Below are positions 17,325-25,336 of a DNA stretch of 64,000 nt, piece after piece. Source of the stretch: Anabaena cylindrica PCC 7122 (GTDB lineage: Bacteria; Cyanobacteriota; Cyanobacteriia; Cyanobacteriales; Nostocaceae). A program made the translations under genes and the position numbers. Below the pieces are notes generated by a model, which saw nothing but the letters and a program-made list of their open reading frames with translations, was not told where the DNA came from and searched no databases. The stretch is taken from positions 6,047,501-6,111,500 of the forward strand of contig NC_019771.1 of the NCBI RefSeq assembly GCF_000317695.1. The letters are read 5' to 3'. Within the stretch, counting starts at the first letter, position 1, and every line of letters starts with the position of its first letter.

Positions 17325-18401
17325 TTAGCGAGCTTGACCGTGAGCAGAAACCGCATCAATGGGTTTCATCAGGTATAGATTTAATAACTGCCAACCATGA
17401 GAAAGGTAAATTGGCGCTTTTTGGAAGAATTGCAAGAATTTAGGTGTATTAGAGTTGGAAATTGCTGTCAATTTTTCGTTATTTTTGACACAAACATCCA
17501 AACGCTGATAAAACTCTGGATTTTCTACATCAAGCATGAGTGGGAAGACTCTACCTGCTGTTTCATTGGTCTTCTTGATCACGTGGATGTCATATTCTCT
17601 CGCATCTAAGCCGAGAGAAGCATAAAAATCTTTGCGCTGAATATCATTGAGATACATTGTTGCAAACACCGACAACAGGAAAAACCGACTCCATAGCTTG
17701 GCTCTCCAGTCATTTAGCATTTGTGGCTGCGCTCTCATGACGGCATCAAAGAAATCGCCGTGGCGGTTTTCATCCTGACACCAATTTTCAAAGAAGCGGA
17801 AAATTGGGTAAATCCGGTCTTCAGGATGTTGTTCTAAATGGCGATAAATGGTGATATAGCGCCAATAACCAATCTTCTCAGAAAGATAAGTAGCGTAGAA
17901 GATGAATTTGGGCTTAAAGAAGGTGTAACTGCGACTCTTAGTCAGAAAACCTAAATCTAGGGATAGATTAAAGTCTGACATGGCTTTGTTTAAAAAACCA
18001 GCATGACGCGCTTCATCCCGTGACATCAGATTAAAGCACTCAGCTAATAGAGGGCTTTTATCCTTCAAGCGACGGCCGAGTTCTTTGTAGAGCAAAAAGC
18101 CGGAAAACTCGGCTGTACAGGAGCGTTCGAGAAATTCAACGAACAATTGGCGAGTTTCCCCATCAATGTGATCCCAGGATTGCTCAAACTCCCCATCTCT
18201 GACAAAGTGATGGCGGTTGTAATCAATGCGAAATTCTTCTAGGATGGCTCTTAACTCATCTTCGTTGACGGAGATGTCCATCCGCGCCATTTCATCAAAA
18301 TCTGTTGTGTAAAAGCGGGGTGTTAAGAGGCTTTCTTTTGAAGGGACTTTAACCCCAGGACGCATTTCCTCAAAGCCTGGTTTTTTTAGAGAATCTACCA
18401 T
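17325..18401 (-). CDS. acsF: Mg-protoporphyrin IX monomethyl ester oxidative cyclase
   Basis: Oxygen-dependent diiron enzyme that forms the fifth ring of chlorophyll (AcsF, also ChlA or CycI). The diiron ligands lie in C-T-A-E-F-S-G-F-L-L, S-R-D-E-A-R-H-A-G-F and C-Q-D-E-N-R-H-G-D-F, all intact. The start M-V-D-S-L-K-K-P-G-F-E-E-M-R-P-G matches the family. An ATG 14 codons upstream (18443) would add a non-conserved basic extension. The length of 358 residues is normal. The C-terminal end I-D-A-V-S-A-H-G is typical. The second, low-oxygen isoform seen in many cyanobacteria is not in this window. Confidence 0.96.
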   Translation of the reverse strand: MVDSLKKPGFEEMRPGVKVPSKESLLTPRFYTTDFDEMARMDISVNEDELRAILEEFRIDYNRHHFVRDGEFEQSWDHIDGETRQLFVEFLERSCTAEFSGFLLYKELGRRLKDKSPLLAECFNLMSRDEARHAGFLNKAMSDFNLSLDLGFLTKSRSYTFFKPKFIFYATYLSEKIGYWRYITIYRHLEQHPEDRIYPIFRFFENWCQDENRHGDFFDAVMRAQPQMLNDWRAKLWSRFFLLSVFATMYLNDIQRKDFYASLGLDAREYDIHVIKKTNETAGRVFPLMLDVENPEFYQRLDVCVKNNEKLTAISNSNTPKFLQFFQKAPIYLSHGWQLLNLYLMKPIDAVSAHGQAR

Positions 18402-18712
18402 GTTTTGACTGCCATGAATGTTTTTCTTATGTTTTGAGTACACCAGAAAGCCAAAGCTTATGCTCTCACAATAAGGTGCAGCTAACGGACAATAATTACA
18501 TTATGTATAAAATTCAGTTTACCAAGGTGTAGCCGGGAAAATGGCAAATAAAACATTAAGAGTTGCAACAAAACTTTAGTTGTTACGGAATGAGGGGTTG
18601 AAAATTGGTAGTCAGCTAAAGTATTTAGGCTTTTGCAGAATGCCCAGTGTGTGTGTAAGCAGGAACTAAAAAGCTCAAACAACAAGAGCTAATTCAAGGG
18701 GTTGAGAACAAG
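18402..18712. other. Divergent intergenic region between acsF and TM2 gene
   Basis: Presumably carries the acsF promoter on the minus strand and that of the TM2 gene on the plus strand. I see no RNA gene or shared repeat. AAGGGG before the TM2 start may be its ribosome-binding site. Confidence 0.45.
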
Positions 18713-19213
18713 ATGAATGCACAAGAAAATCGGAACAAAGACCGTCTTCTAATCTCTTATGCCTTGTGTGCAGGTGGGTTTTTAGGAATAGCAGGATTAC
18801 ACCGTTTGTATAATGGCAAAATAGCTACTGGTGTTTTGTGGCTATTAACGTTTGGTTTTTTCTATGTAGGCCAGTTAGTGGATCTAGTGCTGATTCCGGG
18901 AATGGTTGACGAATATGAACAAAAACTGAGACTCAAAGCAGGTTTATCTCCTTTGGGTTTACCACTCAATCAAGCAGTAGTTAATTCCCAAGTTTACCGC
19001 CCCACTGGTAATCAACTGATGGTTCAACTGCTTGAGGCCGCAGAAATCAAGGGTGGTAATTTAACTGTGACTCAAGGGGTAAAGGCAACGGGAGCCAGTT
19101 TTGCTGAAGTGGAAAAGGTTCTCACAGAAATGCTGCAATCAGGTTATGTAAGAATAGACAACGACCCCATTACTGGAGCCGTTACCTACCATTTCTATGA
19201 ATTGTCAAGTTAA
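18713..19213 (+). CDS. TM2 domain-containing membrane protein
   Basis: A 166-residue protein with a TM2 domain: two helices separated by a short turn, L-L-I-S-Y-A-L-C-A-G-G-F-L-G-I-A-G-L-H-R-L-Y-N-G followed by W-L-L-T-F-G-F-F-Y-V-G-Q-L-V-D. The rest is soluble and includes a helical segment (residues 95-150, E-A-A-E-I-K-G-G-N-L-T-V-T-Q-G-V) resembling a small winged-helix domain. The function of TM2 proteins in bacteria is not established. It converges on the DUF2996 gene, with an inverted repeat in between. Confidence 0.82.
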   Translation: MNAQENRNKDRLLISYALCAGGFLGIAGLHRLYNGKIATGVLWLLTFGFFYVGQLVDLVLIPGMVDEYEQKLRLKAGLSPLGLPLNQAVVNSQVYRPTGNQLMVQLLEAAEIKGGNLTVTQGVKATGASFAEVEKVLTEMLQSGYVRIDNDPITGAVTYHFYELSS

Positions 19214-19223
19214 TAGGGAAGAG

Positions 19224-19308
19224 TCATTGGATTTTGGATTGATTCTACAGATAAATCTGAAGACTTGTAGCATTAAGGAATAATTGGTCAATTATCCAAA
19301 ACCAATGA
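19224..19308. terminator. Inverted repeat between convergent genes, possible bidirectional terminator
   Basis: TCATTGGATTTTGGATTGA and its near complement TTATCCAAAACCAATGA lie about 50 bases apart and end at the stop codon of the minus-strand gene. The long loop makes ordinary rho-independent termination uncertain. Confidence 0.4.
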
Positions 19309-19794
19309 TTAATTTCTACCTAGCCATTTTTGACCGTTTAAACGGTAGACTAAGCGGGATACCAATAAATCCAGGGTAATTTTGCGCTCATCAATTAAGA
19401 ATGACTCAAGGGTACTAGGTTTTTTCCCTTCGTTACAGGAAAAGCCTTTTTTGCCCTGAATATCTGCATCGGGGAAGTAGACGTTAAATTGGCGCTGTCC
19501 TTCTTGCCAACTGCCGATAATTTGCCAGCATTCTTCGGCTGAGTTAAAGCCAGTGATGGGATATTTCTGCTTGGCAAAAGTTAGCTCTACATCTGGGACT
19601 CCTTCTGCAACAATTGCTTTTTGCAAAGCTGGTAGGTATTCTTGCTGAATAAATTCCTCAAAAGGCTTATCTTCTACAGCAGGTGGTTTTTCCTTTTTGG
19701 GTGCTTTAGCTGCTGCTGGAGGTTTTTCTGGGGCGGTTGCAGCAGCATTGGCAGCTACCTCTCCCGCTTGATTTTGATTGGTTTCTTCTGCCAT
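19309..19794 (-). CDS. DUF2996 family protein
   Basis: A 161-residue protein conserved in cyanobacteria (DUF2996, from memory), function unknown. The first 45 residues are an Ala/Pro/Lys-rich, probably disordered tail (A-A-A-K-A-P-K-K-E-K-P-P-A). The conserved domain follows: F-E-E-F-I-Q-Q-E-Y-L-P-A-L, V-E-L-T-F-A-K-Q-K-Y, C-W-Q-I-I-G-S-W-Q-E-G-Q-R-Q-F-N-V-Y-F and S-F-L-I-D-E-R-K-I-T-L-D-L-L-V-S-R-L-V-Y-R. No membrane segment is present, so it is probably cytoplasmic or stromal-side. Confidence 0.75.
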   Translation of the reverse strand: MAEETNQNQAGEVAANAAATAPEKPPAAAKAPKKEKPPAVEDKPFEEFIQQEYLPALQKAIVAEGVPDVELTFAKQKYPITGFNSAEECWQIIGSWQEGQRQFNVYFPDADIQGKKGFSCNEGKKPSTLESFLIDERKITLDLLVSRLVYRLNGQKWLGRN

Positions 19795-19947
19795 TGCTCA
19801 GGTTAATCCTTTAGTCTAGCTTGTGGAGCGATCGCACGGAGCATACTGTCACAGGCGATCGCTCACCTTGGAATAGTCAGTTATTCCCATTTTGACATAC
19901 TAGAGCATGGCTATAACTATTTATATATTTCAGAAATCCTGAAAGTT

Positions 19948-20106
19948 TTACAAAAACTCAGTCAACTTTGTCAGCAGTTCTAAAAATCTTTTGGATATCG
20001 GTGTTAGTAAGGTGCGACGATAAGGATATGCTGCTTTTTTAATACCTTCTGCTTGAGTCGGGTCAGGATGAATTACACCAAATAAACCATTGAAACCAAT
20101 TTTATT
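19948..20106 (-). pseudogene. Short 3' gene remnant, family not recognised
   Basis: On the minus strand an open stretch encodes G-L-F-G-V-I-H-P-D-P-T-Q-A-E-G-I-K-K-A-A followed by Y-P-Y-R-R-T-L-L-T-P-I-S-K-R-F-L-E-L-L, then a stop. The composition looks like real protein, but a stop lies directly upstream and there is no start. I read it as the tail of a gene that has been lost. I cannot name the family. Confidence 0.45.
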
Positions 20107-20111
20107 GACTT

Positions 20112-20627
20112 ATGCCTACTTACAATGTTAGTGATGTTTTAGAAATTATCAAAACTCTAACTCCTGAACAAAAGCTGGAGCTACAACGTGAACTTCCGAG
20201 TGTCTTAGCTGCTCTTGCCAAGGATCTAGAAACTCCTACTAAGAGTCAAGCTATGAGTAGGGTAACTATTACGGGTAGCAGTAACATTGATCTAAGCCAA
20301 ATTCAGGCAGAACAGGGAAGCAGTATCACTAACAGTAAAACTCAGGCGACATTACAGAATACTGATTTGCCAGAATTATTAAGTGTCCTAGAAAAATTAA
20401 AGCAGTCAGTTGTTACTAATAGTACACTCAATCCTCTGGATAAAAAAGTCGCAGAGCTACAGATTCAGACTATTAAAGAAGAAGCACAAAAGCCAAAGCC
20501 AGATAAAAGTCTGGTGGATCAGGCGATCACTGCTCTGAAAAAAGGATTAGCAGGGGTGGCAGAACTAGCAGAACCAGTAATAAAAGTCTCCAGTTTAGTG
20601 GCTAAAGCCTGGATGGTCATCCCATGA
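20112..20627 (+). CDS. Small partner protein of the STAND-WD40 ATPase
   Basis: A 171-residue protein not recognised as a named family. The N-terminal helix pair (D-V-L-E-I-I-K-T-L-T-P-E-Q-K-L-E-L-Q) is followed by a polar repeat-like middle, V-T-I-T-G-S-S-N-I-D-L-S-Q-I-Q-A, and a helical C-terminus ending in a hydrophobic segment. Its stop overlaps the start of the next gene in ATGA, so the two are translationally coupled. Small genes before STAND ATPases often encode effector-associated adaptor domains; that role is inferred from position and shape. The next protein's first 40 residues have a similar polar N-x-T-F-N-Q-T-Q pattern. Confidence 0.7.
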   Translation: MPTYNVSDVLEIIKTLTPEQKLELQRELPSVLAALAKDLETPTKSQAMSRVTITGSSNIDLSQIQAEQGSSITNSKTQATLQNTDLPELLSVLEKLKQSVVTNSTLNPLDKKVAELQIQTIKEEAQKPKPDKSLVDQAITALKKGLAGVAELAEPVIKVSSLVAKAWMVIP

Positions 20628-23600
20628 CACAGAAATTTCCTAGTGGTGATGGTGAATACGATCAGAGCATCCACGATGTGTCAGTTGTCAGTAGCCAAAA
20701 CGTGACATTTAACCAGACGCAAATTATCCAAATATCAGTTGAAGAGATTAAGACTCGCAAATTCATTGTCACATCCCCTTACAAGGGACTAAAAAAGTTT
20801 GAGTCGGAAGATAAAGATCGCTTTTTTGGACGGGATCAATTCCTCACAGGATTGGTGAATGAACTGGAACAGACCAATTTTGTGTTACTTCTTGGTGCAT
20901 CAGGAAGCGGCAAATCTTCAGTGATCAGAGCAGGTTTGATTCCCTGGTTAGTAGAGAGACAAGGGAGTCAGTTGATGAATCTGGTTTTCACTCCTGATCA
21001 AGATCCATTTGAATCACTGTATGCCAGTTTGTTAGGGAATTACAAGCAGTCAGAAGCAAAGATTGCTCGTGTTGTTAAAGAAGATACTCTAACTCAGGTT
21101 GTGCGATCGCTCAAACAGCAAGATTCTTACTGGTTTATCTTAATTGACCAATTTGAAGAATTGTTTACTACCACTGAGCCAAGCAAACGGGATGTTTTTA
21201 TCAAAAGTTTAGTGCAACTGGTGAAAACTCTGGACAAGGTTAGCGATCGCTCTGTCAAAGTTGTGGCAACGATGCGAGCAGATTTTCTGGATCGCCTCAG
21301 TCCCTATGCCAATTTAATCAAAGTCACGGATCAACATCGTCCCATAATTGCAGAAATGCAATTGGATGAATTACGCTTGGCAATCGAACAACCCGCAGCG
21401 CATCATGGAGTAGTCTTTGAAGCAGGTTTAGTGAAGCAAATTATTGATGATGTGCAAGGACAGGCTGGATATTTGCCCTTGTTGCAGTACACCCTGAATT
21501 TGCTATGGGAAACGGAGGTTCAAAGCCAGAGTATTGAAGATCGGACGCTGAATATCAGTAACTATCGGCAATTGGGTGGTGTGCGGGGCGCTCTCCAGTT
21601 ACATATAGATCAAATATACGGTGCTTTGTCCGAACCTGAAAAGTTAGCGGCACAGAGAATTTTTCTCAAGTTAGTGAGCATAGGCGAAGATGAAGAATCT
21701 GGAACCGAGTGGAAACCTGTTCGTCGTCGAGCTAATCGCCCAGAATTTAGCGATTCGTTAGAACAGACGGTTTTAATGGAGTTGATTAATCAGAACTTAT
21801 TAGTGAGTAATCGTGCGACTGACTCACCAGAAAGTACGATTGAGATTGCTCACGAAGCCTTGTTAATATCTTGGACAACTCTGAACACTTGGATTAAAGA
21901 AAATCGTCAAGCGATCACCTTGCGAAATCGACTCAATGATGATGTTGAACAATGGAAAAAGACAAAATCTCCTGAGGATTTGTGGCGTGGATCGAAATTA
22001 GAGCGAATTTTAGAGCTATCACGGGATTTGGGATTTAACCGAGTGTTAGGTGGATTCAGTCCAGTTGCTAATCAGTTCATTAATGCAAGCAAAAAGTTGC
22101 GCGATCGTCAACTGAGACGAACGAAGATAATTGCCATTGTTGGTTTTGTTCTATCAGGATTGGCAACTACAGCAGCTATTGTTGCTACTTATCAATTTCA
22201 ACAAGCAGAGCGAGGGCGTATGGAGCAATACGCGGCTACAGCAGAAGCTTTGCTTGCTAATGAACAACCAGTAGAGGCGTTAATCAATTCAATTGCTGGA
22301 GTTGGATTGAGTAAAAAATGGTTTGTTAAATTCCCCAACCACCCTGTACCAGTTTCAGTACAAAGTAGCCTGTTAGATACAGTTCGGATGAACCGGGAGG
22401 AAAACCGTCTTCATCATGAAACAGGTGTTACTGTCGTCCGTGTCAGCAAGGATGGTAACTACCTCGCAACCGGAGATAGAGAGGGTACAATCCGATTATG
22501 GGATCTTCATGGTCACTTAATTGGTCAACCTCTTCAACACGGACAACAAAGTGTAGAGGCTCTTGCCTTTAGCCCAGATAGACAATTGTTGATTAGCGGA
22601 AGTGAGGACGGAACGCTGATGCGGTGGAACCTTGAAGGAAAACCCATAGCCATTCCCTTTAAAGATCGACACCAAGGAATAGTTGCATCAATTGCCTTTA
22701 GTTCTGATGGGTTACAGATCGCTAGTGGTGGTGCGGATACAACAGTCCGTTTATGGGATAGGCAAGGCAATCCCATCAATCCTTTTATTGTGAATGAAGG
22801 CTACTCCATCAACTCTGTCAGTTTCGCACTAAATAGTAACCAAATTCTTTTCTGTTATGGGAGAAGATTAGGATTCTGGACTTTAGGAAATTCACTTGGA
22901 GAACCTTTAGCGTTAGAGTCGGGGATGTCACCGTTCTCCTACAACTGCGTCTTTAGTCCAGATGGCAGTAGAATCGCTACTAGTGGAAGTGAGACTGTGA
23001 AATTATGGAACTTAGAAGGTAAATCAATTGCTATTCTACAGGGACATCAAGGTTATGTGAGTGCAGTTGGTTTTAGTTCAGATAACCAAAAAATTGTCAG
23101 TGGGGGTGCCGATAAAACTGTAAGGGTTTGGGATTTACAGGGTAATCAAATTGGTTTACCCTTGCGAGGACATCAGCGATTTATTACATCTGTTGATTTT
23201 GTCTCAAAAGATAAGCAAATTGTGGTCAGCGGTAGTGATGATGGCTCAGTCCGTTTATGGAATTTACGAGATCAATCTGTTGGATTAGTCTTATCAGCAG
23301 GGGACAAACTAGTTACAGCAGTAGCCGTAAGTCCCAACGGGAAGTATTTTGTTACTGGTAGTCAAGAGGGTATGTTGCATCTATGGAATGCAAATGGAAG
23401 CTCAATAGGAACTCCCTTTAAAGGACACCAACAGGAAGTTACCTCTGTTGCATTTAGTCCAGATAATCAAACAATTGTCAGTGGTAGCTTAGATCAGTCA
23501 GTTCGACTCTGGCATCTAAATGGCAGCAAAATTGGTCAACCACTTCAACATGATGCACCTGTTACTTCTGTTGCTTTCAGCCCAGATGGAAAACTTATTG

Positions 23601-24340
23601 CCAGTGGTGTCTTTAGCCGTTCTGAAAAAGACTTTAAGGGCAGAGATGGCGAATTGTGGACTGGAGGGAATCATACGATTACGCTATCGAATCTTCAAGG
23701 CAAGCGCATTGCCCCTCCCTTTACAGGACATTATGGGTCTCAGGCGAGCAATAATGATAAGTTGATGTCAGTCGCTTTTAGTCTAGATGGTAAGTATTTA
23801 GTCAGTGGTAGTGGTGACGGAACAGTTCGTTTATGGAATTTGCAAGGTAATCAAATTGGTGTGCCATTTCAGCATAAAGATGCAGTCAGTGCCGTCGCTT
23901 TCAGTCCTGACAGTAAGATAATTGCTTCAGCCAGTTACGATAAAAAAATTCGCTTATGGGATTTGCAAGGTCAGTTAATAAAGCCTCCTTTTGGAGGACA
24001 TGAGGAACCTGTCACCGCTATTGCTTTTAGTCCAGATGGTAAGTATTTAGTCAGTGGTAGTGGTGATGGAACAGTCCGTTTATGGGATTTGCAAGGTAAT
24101 CAAATTGGTGCGCCATTTCAGCATAAAAATACTGTAACTTCTATTGCTTTTAGCCCAGATGGACAAGCTGTGATTAGCAATGGTGATCAGAATAAAGTCA
24201 CCTGGTCGTGGGTATCTTCGGATAAATTACTTCAAATTGGGTGTGAGCAACTACGTGATCATTCAATGCTACTTAATCCCATAACAGAAGCTGCTAGAGA
24301 AGCAAGGTATACCTGTGATCAGTATGTCTGGGCTGATTGA
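20624..24340 (+). CDS. nSTAND1-type NTPase with WD40 beta-propeller repeats
   Basis: Large (1238-residue) signal-transducing ATPase. The nSTAND1 opening S-P-Y-K-G-L-K-K-F and D-R-F-F-G-R is followed by the P-loop G91-A-S-G-S-G-K97-S and Walker B W-F-I-L-I-D-Q-F-E-E-L-F near residue 170. Winged-helix/sensor segments follow. A single membrane helix (about residues 500-525) separates this from a C-terminal array of roughly 14 WD40 repeats (V-A-F-S-P-D-G-K, G-S-G-D-G-T-V-R-L-W-D), probably two propellers. The last propeller blades are nearly identical. Such proteins act as oligomerising sensors in conflict or cell-death systems. The upstream gene overlaps by four bases. Confidence 0.9.
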   Translation: MTQKFPSGDGEYDQSIHDVSVVSSQNVTFNQTQIIQISVEEIKTRKFIVTSPYKGLKKFESEDKDRFFGRDQFLTGLVNELEQTNFVLLLGASGSGKSSVIRAGLIPWLVERQGSQLMNLVFTPDQDPFESLYASLLGNYKQSEAKIARVVKEDTLTQVVRSLKQQDSYWFILIDQFEELFTTTEPSKRDVFIKSLVQLVKTLDKVSDRSVKVVATMRADFLDRLSPYANLIKVTDQHRPIIAEMQLDELRLAIEQPAAHHGVVFEAGLVKQIIDDVQGQAGYLPLLQYTLNLLWETEVQSQSIEDRTLNISNYRQLGGVRGALQLHIDQIYGALSEPEKLAAQRIFLKLVSIGEDEESGTEWKPVRRRANRPEFSDSLEQTVLMELINQNLLVSNRATDSPESTIEIAHEALLISWTTLNTWIKENRQAITLRNRLNDDVEQWKKTKSPEDLWRGSKLERILELSRDLGFNRVLGGFSPVANQFINASKKLRDRQLRRTKIIAIVGFVLSGLATTAAIVATYQFQQAERGRMEQYAATAEALLANEQPVEALINSIAGVGLSKKWFVKFPNHPVPVSVQSSLLDTVRMNREENRLHHETGVTVVRVSKDGNYLATGDREGTIRLWDLHGHLIGQPLQHGQQSVEALAFSPDRQLLISGSEDGTLMRWNLEGKPIAIPFKDRHQGIVASIAFSSDGLQIASGGADTTVRLWDRQGNPINPFIVNEGYSINSVSFALNSNQILFCYGRRLGFWTLGNSLGEPLALESGMSPFSYNCVFSPDGSRIATSGSETVKLWNLEGKSIAILQGHQGYVSAVGFSSDNQKIVSGGADKTVRVWDLQGNQIGLPLRGHQRFITSVDFVSKDKQIVVSGSDDGSVRLWNLRDQSVGLVLSAGDKLVTAVAVSPNGKYFVTGSQEGMLHLWNANGSSIGTPFKGHQQEVTSVAFSPDNQTIVSGSLDQSVRLWHLNGSKIGQPLQHDAPVTSVAFSPDGKLIASGVFSRSEKDFKGRDGELWTGGNHTITLSNLQGKRIAPPFTGHYGSQASNNDKLMSVAFSLDGKYLVSGSGDGTVRLWNLQGNQIGVPFQHKDAVSAVAFSPDSKIIASASYDKKIRLWDLQGQLIKPPFGGHEEPVTAIAFSPDGKYLVSGSGDGTVRLWDLQGNQIGAPFQHKNTVTSIAFSPDGQAVISNGDQNKVTWSWVSSDKLLQIGCEQLRDHSMLLNPITEAAREARYTCDQYVWAD

Positions 24341-24575
24341 TAGATAAAAATTGCTTCGCTATGCTCGTCGCTGGTATCGCTATACTTGATTATATTTGAG
24401 AAGGCCATAACTTGCGTTTTTACATCCATATATTCCCTTTAAGCAAAAGCTCAAATTGTAACCTTGCAAAGTATATGATGATAGGTTTTTGAATAAAATC
24501 GAGTTAAAAAATTGATTGTTGTCAGTAAAAAGCTCACCAAATACGTACTTTAATCTTTTTGCACCTTTTGATTTT

Positions 24576-24938
24576 ATGCACCTAAGTATAGTTGACGACT
24601 CTTTACAAATAGAATTTTCTTTAAAAGAGCAACTTTTAGCTGTTCGTTTTCACAAAGTTTGGCAAATACCGCTAACCCATATCACGCAAGTAACAACAGA
24701 GCTACCACCTAATACTTGGAAAGAAATCCGCGCCCCTGGTAGTTTTGTACCTGGTCTGATTAAAGCTGGAACTTACTACACAGACCGAGGTAAGGAATTT
24801 TGGTATGTCACCAGAAAAAATGATTTTGGTAGTGTGTTAACGATTGACTTAGAAAACGAATCCTATCAACGTATCGTTTTGAATGATATAGAAAGCAATC
24901 AGGAATGGCAGCAACAACTGACCATACCCAAATCATAA
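24576..24938 (+). CDS. PH-like domain protein of unknown function
   Basis: A 120-residue single-domain protein that looks like a bacterial PH-fold domain: strand-rich, with H-L-S-I-V-D-D-S-L-Q-I-E-F-S-L, the conserved R-A-P-G-S-F-V-P-G-L-I-K-A-G-T-Y and L-T-I-D-L-E-N-E-S-Y-Q-R-I-V. Similar short proteins occur in actinobacteria and other groups; their role is unknown. The start is placed at the ATG giving M-H-L-S-I; the frame is open 60 bases upstream to a TTG, but that extension is not conserved in appearance. A GC-rich hairpin follows the stop. Confidence 0.65.
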   Translation: MHLSIVDDSLQIEFSLKEQLLAVRFHKVWQIPLTHITQVTTELPPNTWKEIRAPGSFVPGLIKAGTYYTDRGKEFWYVTRKNDFGSVLTIDLENESYQRIVLNDIESNQEWQQQLTIPKS

Positions 24939-24963
24939 ACTCCCCGCAAACTGGGGGAGGTTT
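24937..24963. terminator. GC-rich hairpin between convergent genes
   Basis: AAACTCCCC and GGGGGAGGTTT pair around GCAAACT, followed by GATTTTT on the plus strand. It overlaps the stop codon of the PH-like gene and probably terminates transcription from the plus strand. Confidence 0.65.
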
Positions 24964-24977
24964 GATTTTTAGATACC

Positions 24978-25253
24978 TCAACCACCTGCAACAGCGGGAA
25001 CGATGCTGACTTCATCACCATCTTTTAAAGATGTTTCTGTTCCTTCTAAAAAGCGGATGTCTTCGCTGTTAACGTACAAATTCAAGAACCGTCTTGGCTT
25101 ACCAGTTTCATCACATAAACGTGATTTGATACCAGGACAGCTTTCTTCTAAGGACTCAAATAATTCGGTGATGTTGCTGCCATTGCATTCTAGGGTAGCT
25201 TGATTATTTGTAAATTTTTGCAGAGCAGTAGGAACTAAAACAGTTACAGCCAT
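24978..25253 (-). CDS. MoaD/ThiS-like ubiquitin-fold sulfur carrier, thrC-linked
   Basis: A 91-residue beta-grasp protein ending in V-A-G-G, the diglycine tail that is adenylated and thiocarboxylated in MoaD, ThiS and CysO. Other marks are V-T-V-L-V-P-T-A-L, F-L-N-L-Y-V-N-S-E-D-I-R-F and D-G-D-E-V-S-I-V-P-A. It lies 83 bases downstream of threonine synthase on the same strand. The CysO-like N-R-F-L-N-x-Y-V-N pattern fits a carrier for amino-acid sulfur chemistry better than molybdopterin MoaD. Which pathway it serves is not shown by the sequence. Confidence 0.82.
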   Translation of the reverse strand: MAVTVLVPTALQKFTNNQATLECNGSNITELFESLEESCPGIKSRLCDETGKPRRFLNLYVNSEDIRFLEGTETSLKDGDEVSIVPAVAGG

Positions 25254-25282
25254 AATTTCGACTTTAATTTTCAGTGGTTAGT

Positions 25283-25315
25283 GTTTAGGGGTTTACCAAT
25301 TTTAAACCCCTACTA
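25283..25315. repeat. Dispersed palindrome TTTAGGGGTTTA-x-TAAACCCCTA
   Basis: TTTAGGGGTTTACC and TTTAAACCCCTAC form a hairpin between the sulfur-carrier gene and thrC. Similar palindromes follow genes at 39665-39693 and 59645-59671. Confidence 0.6.
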
Positions 25316-25336
25316 TGATTTATCGAAGCCAAATGA

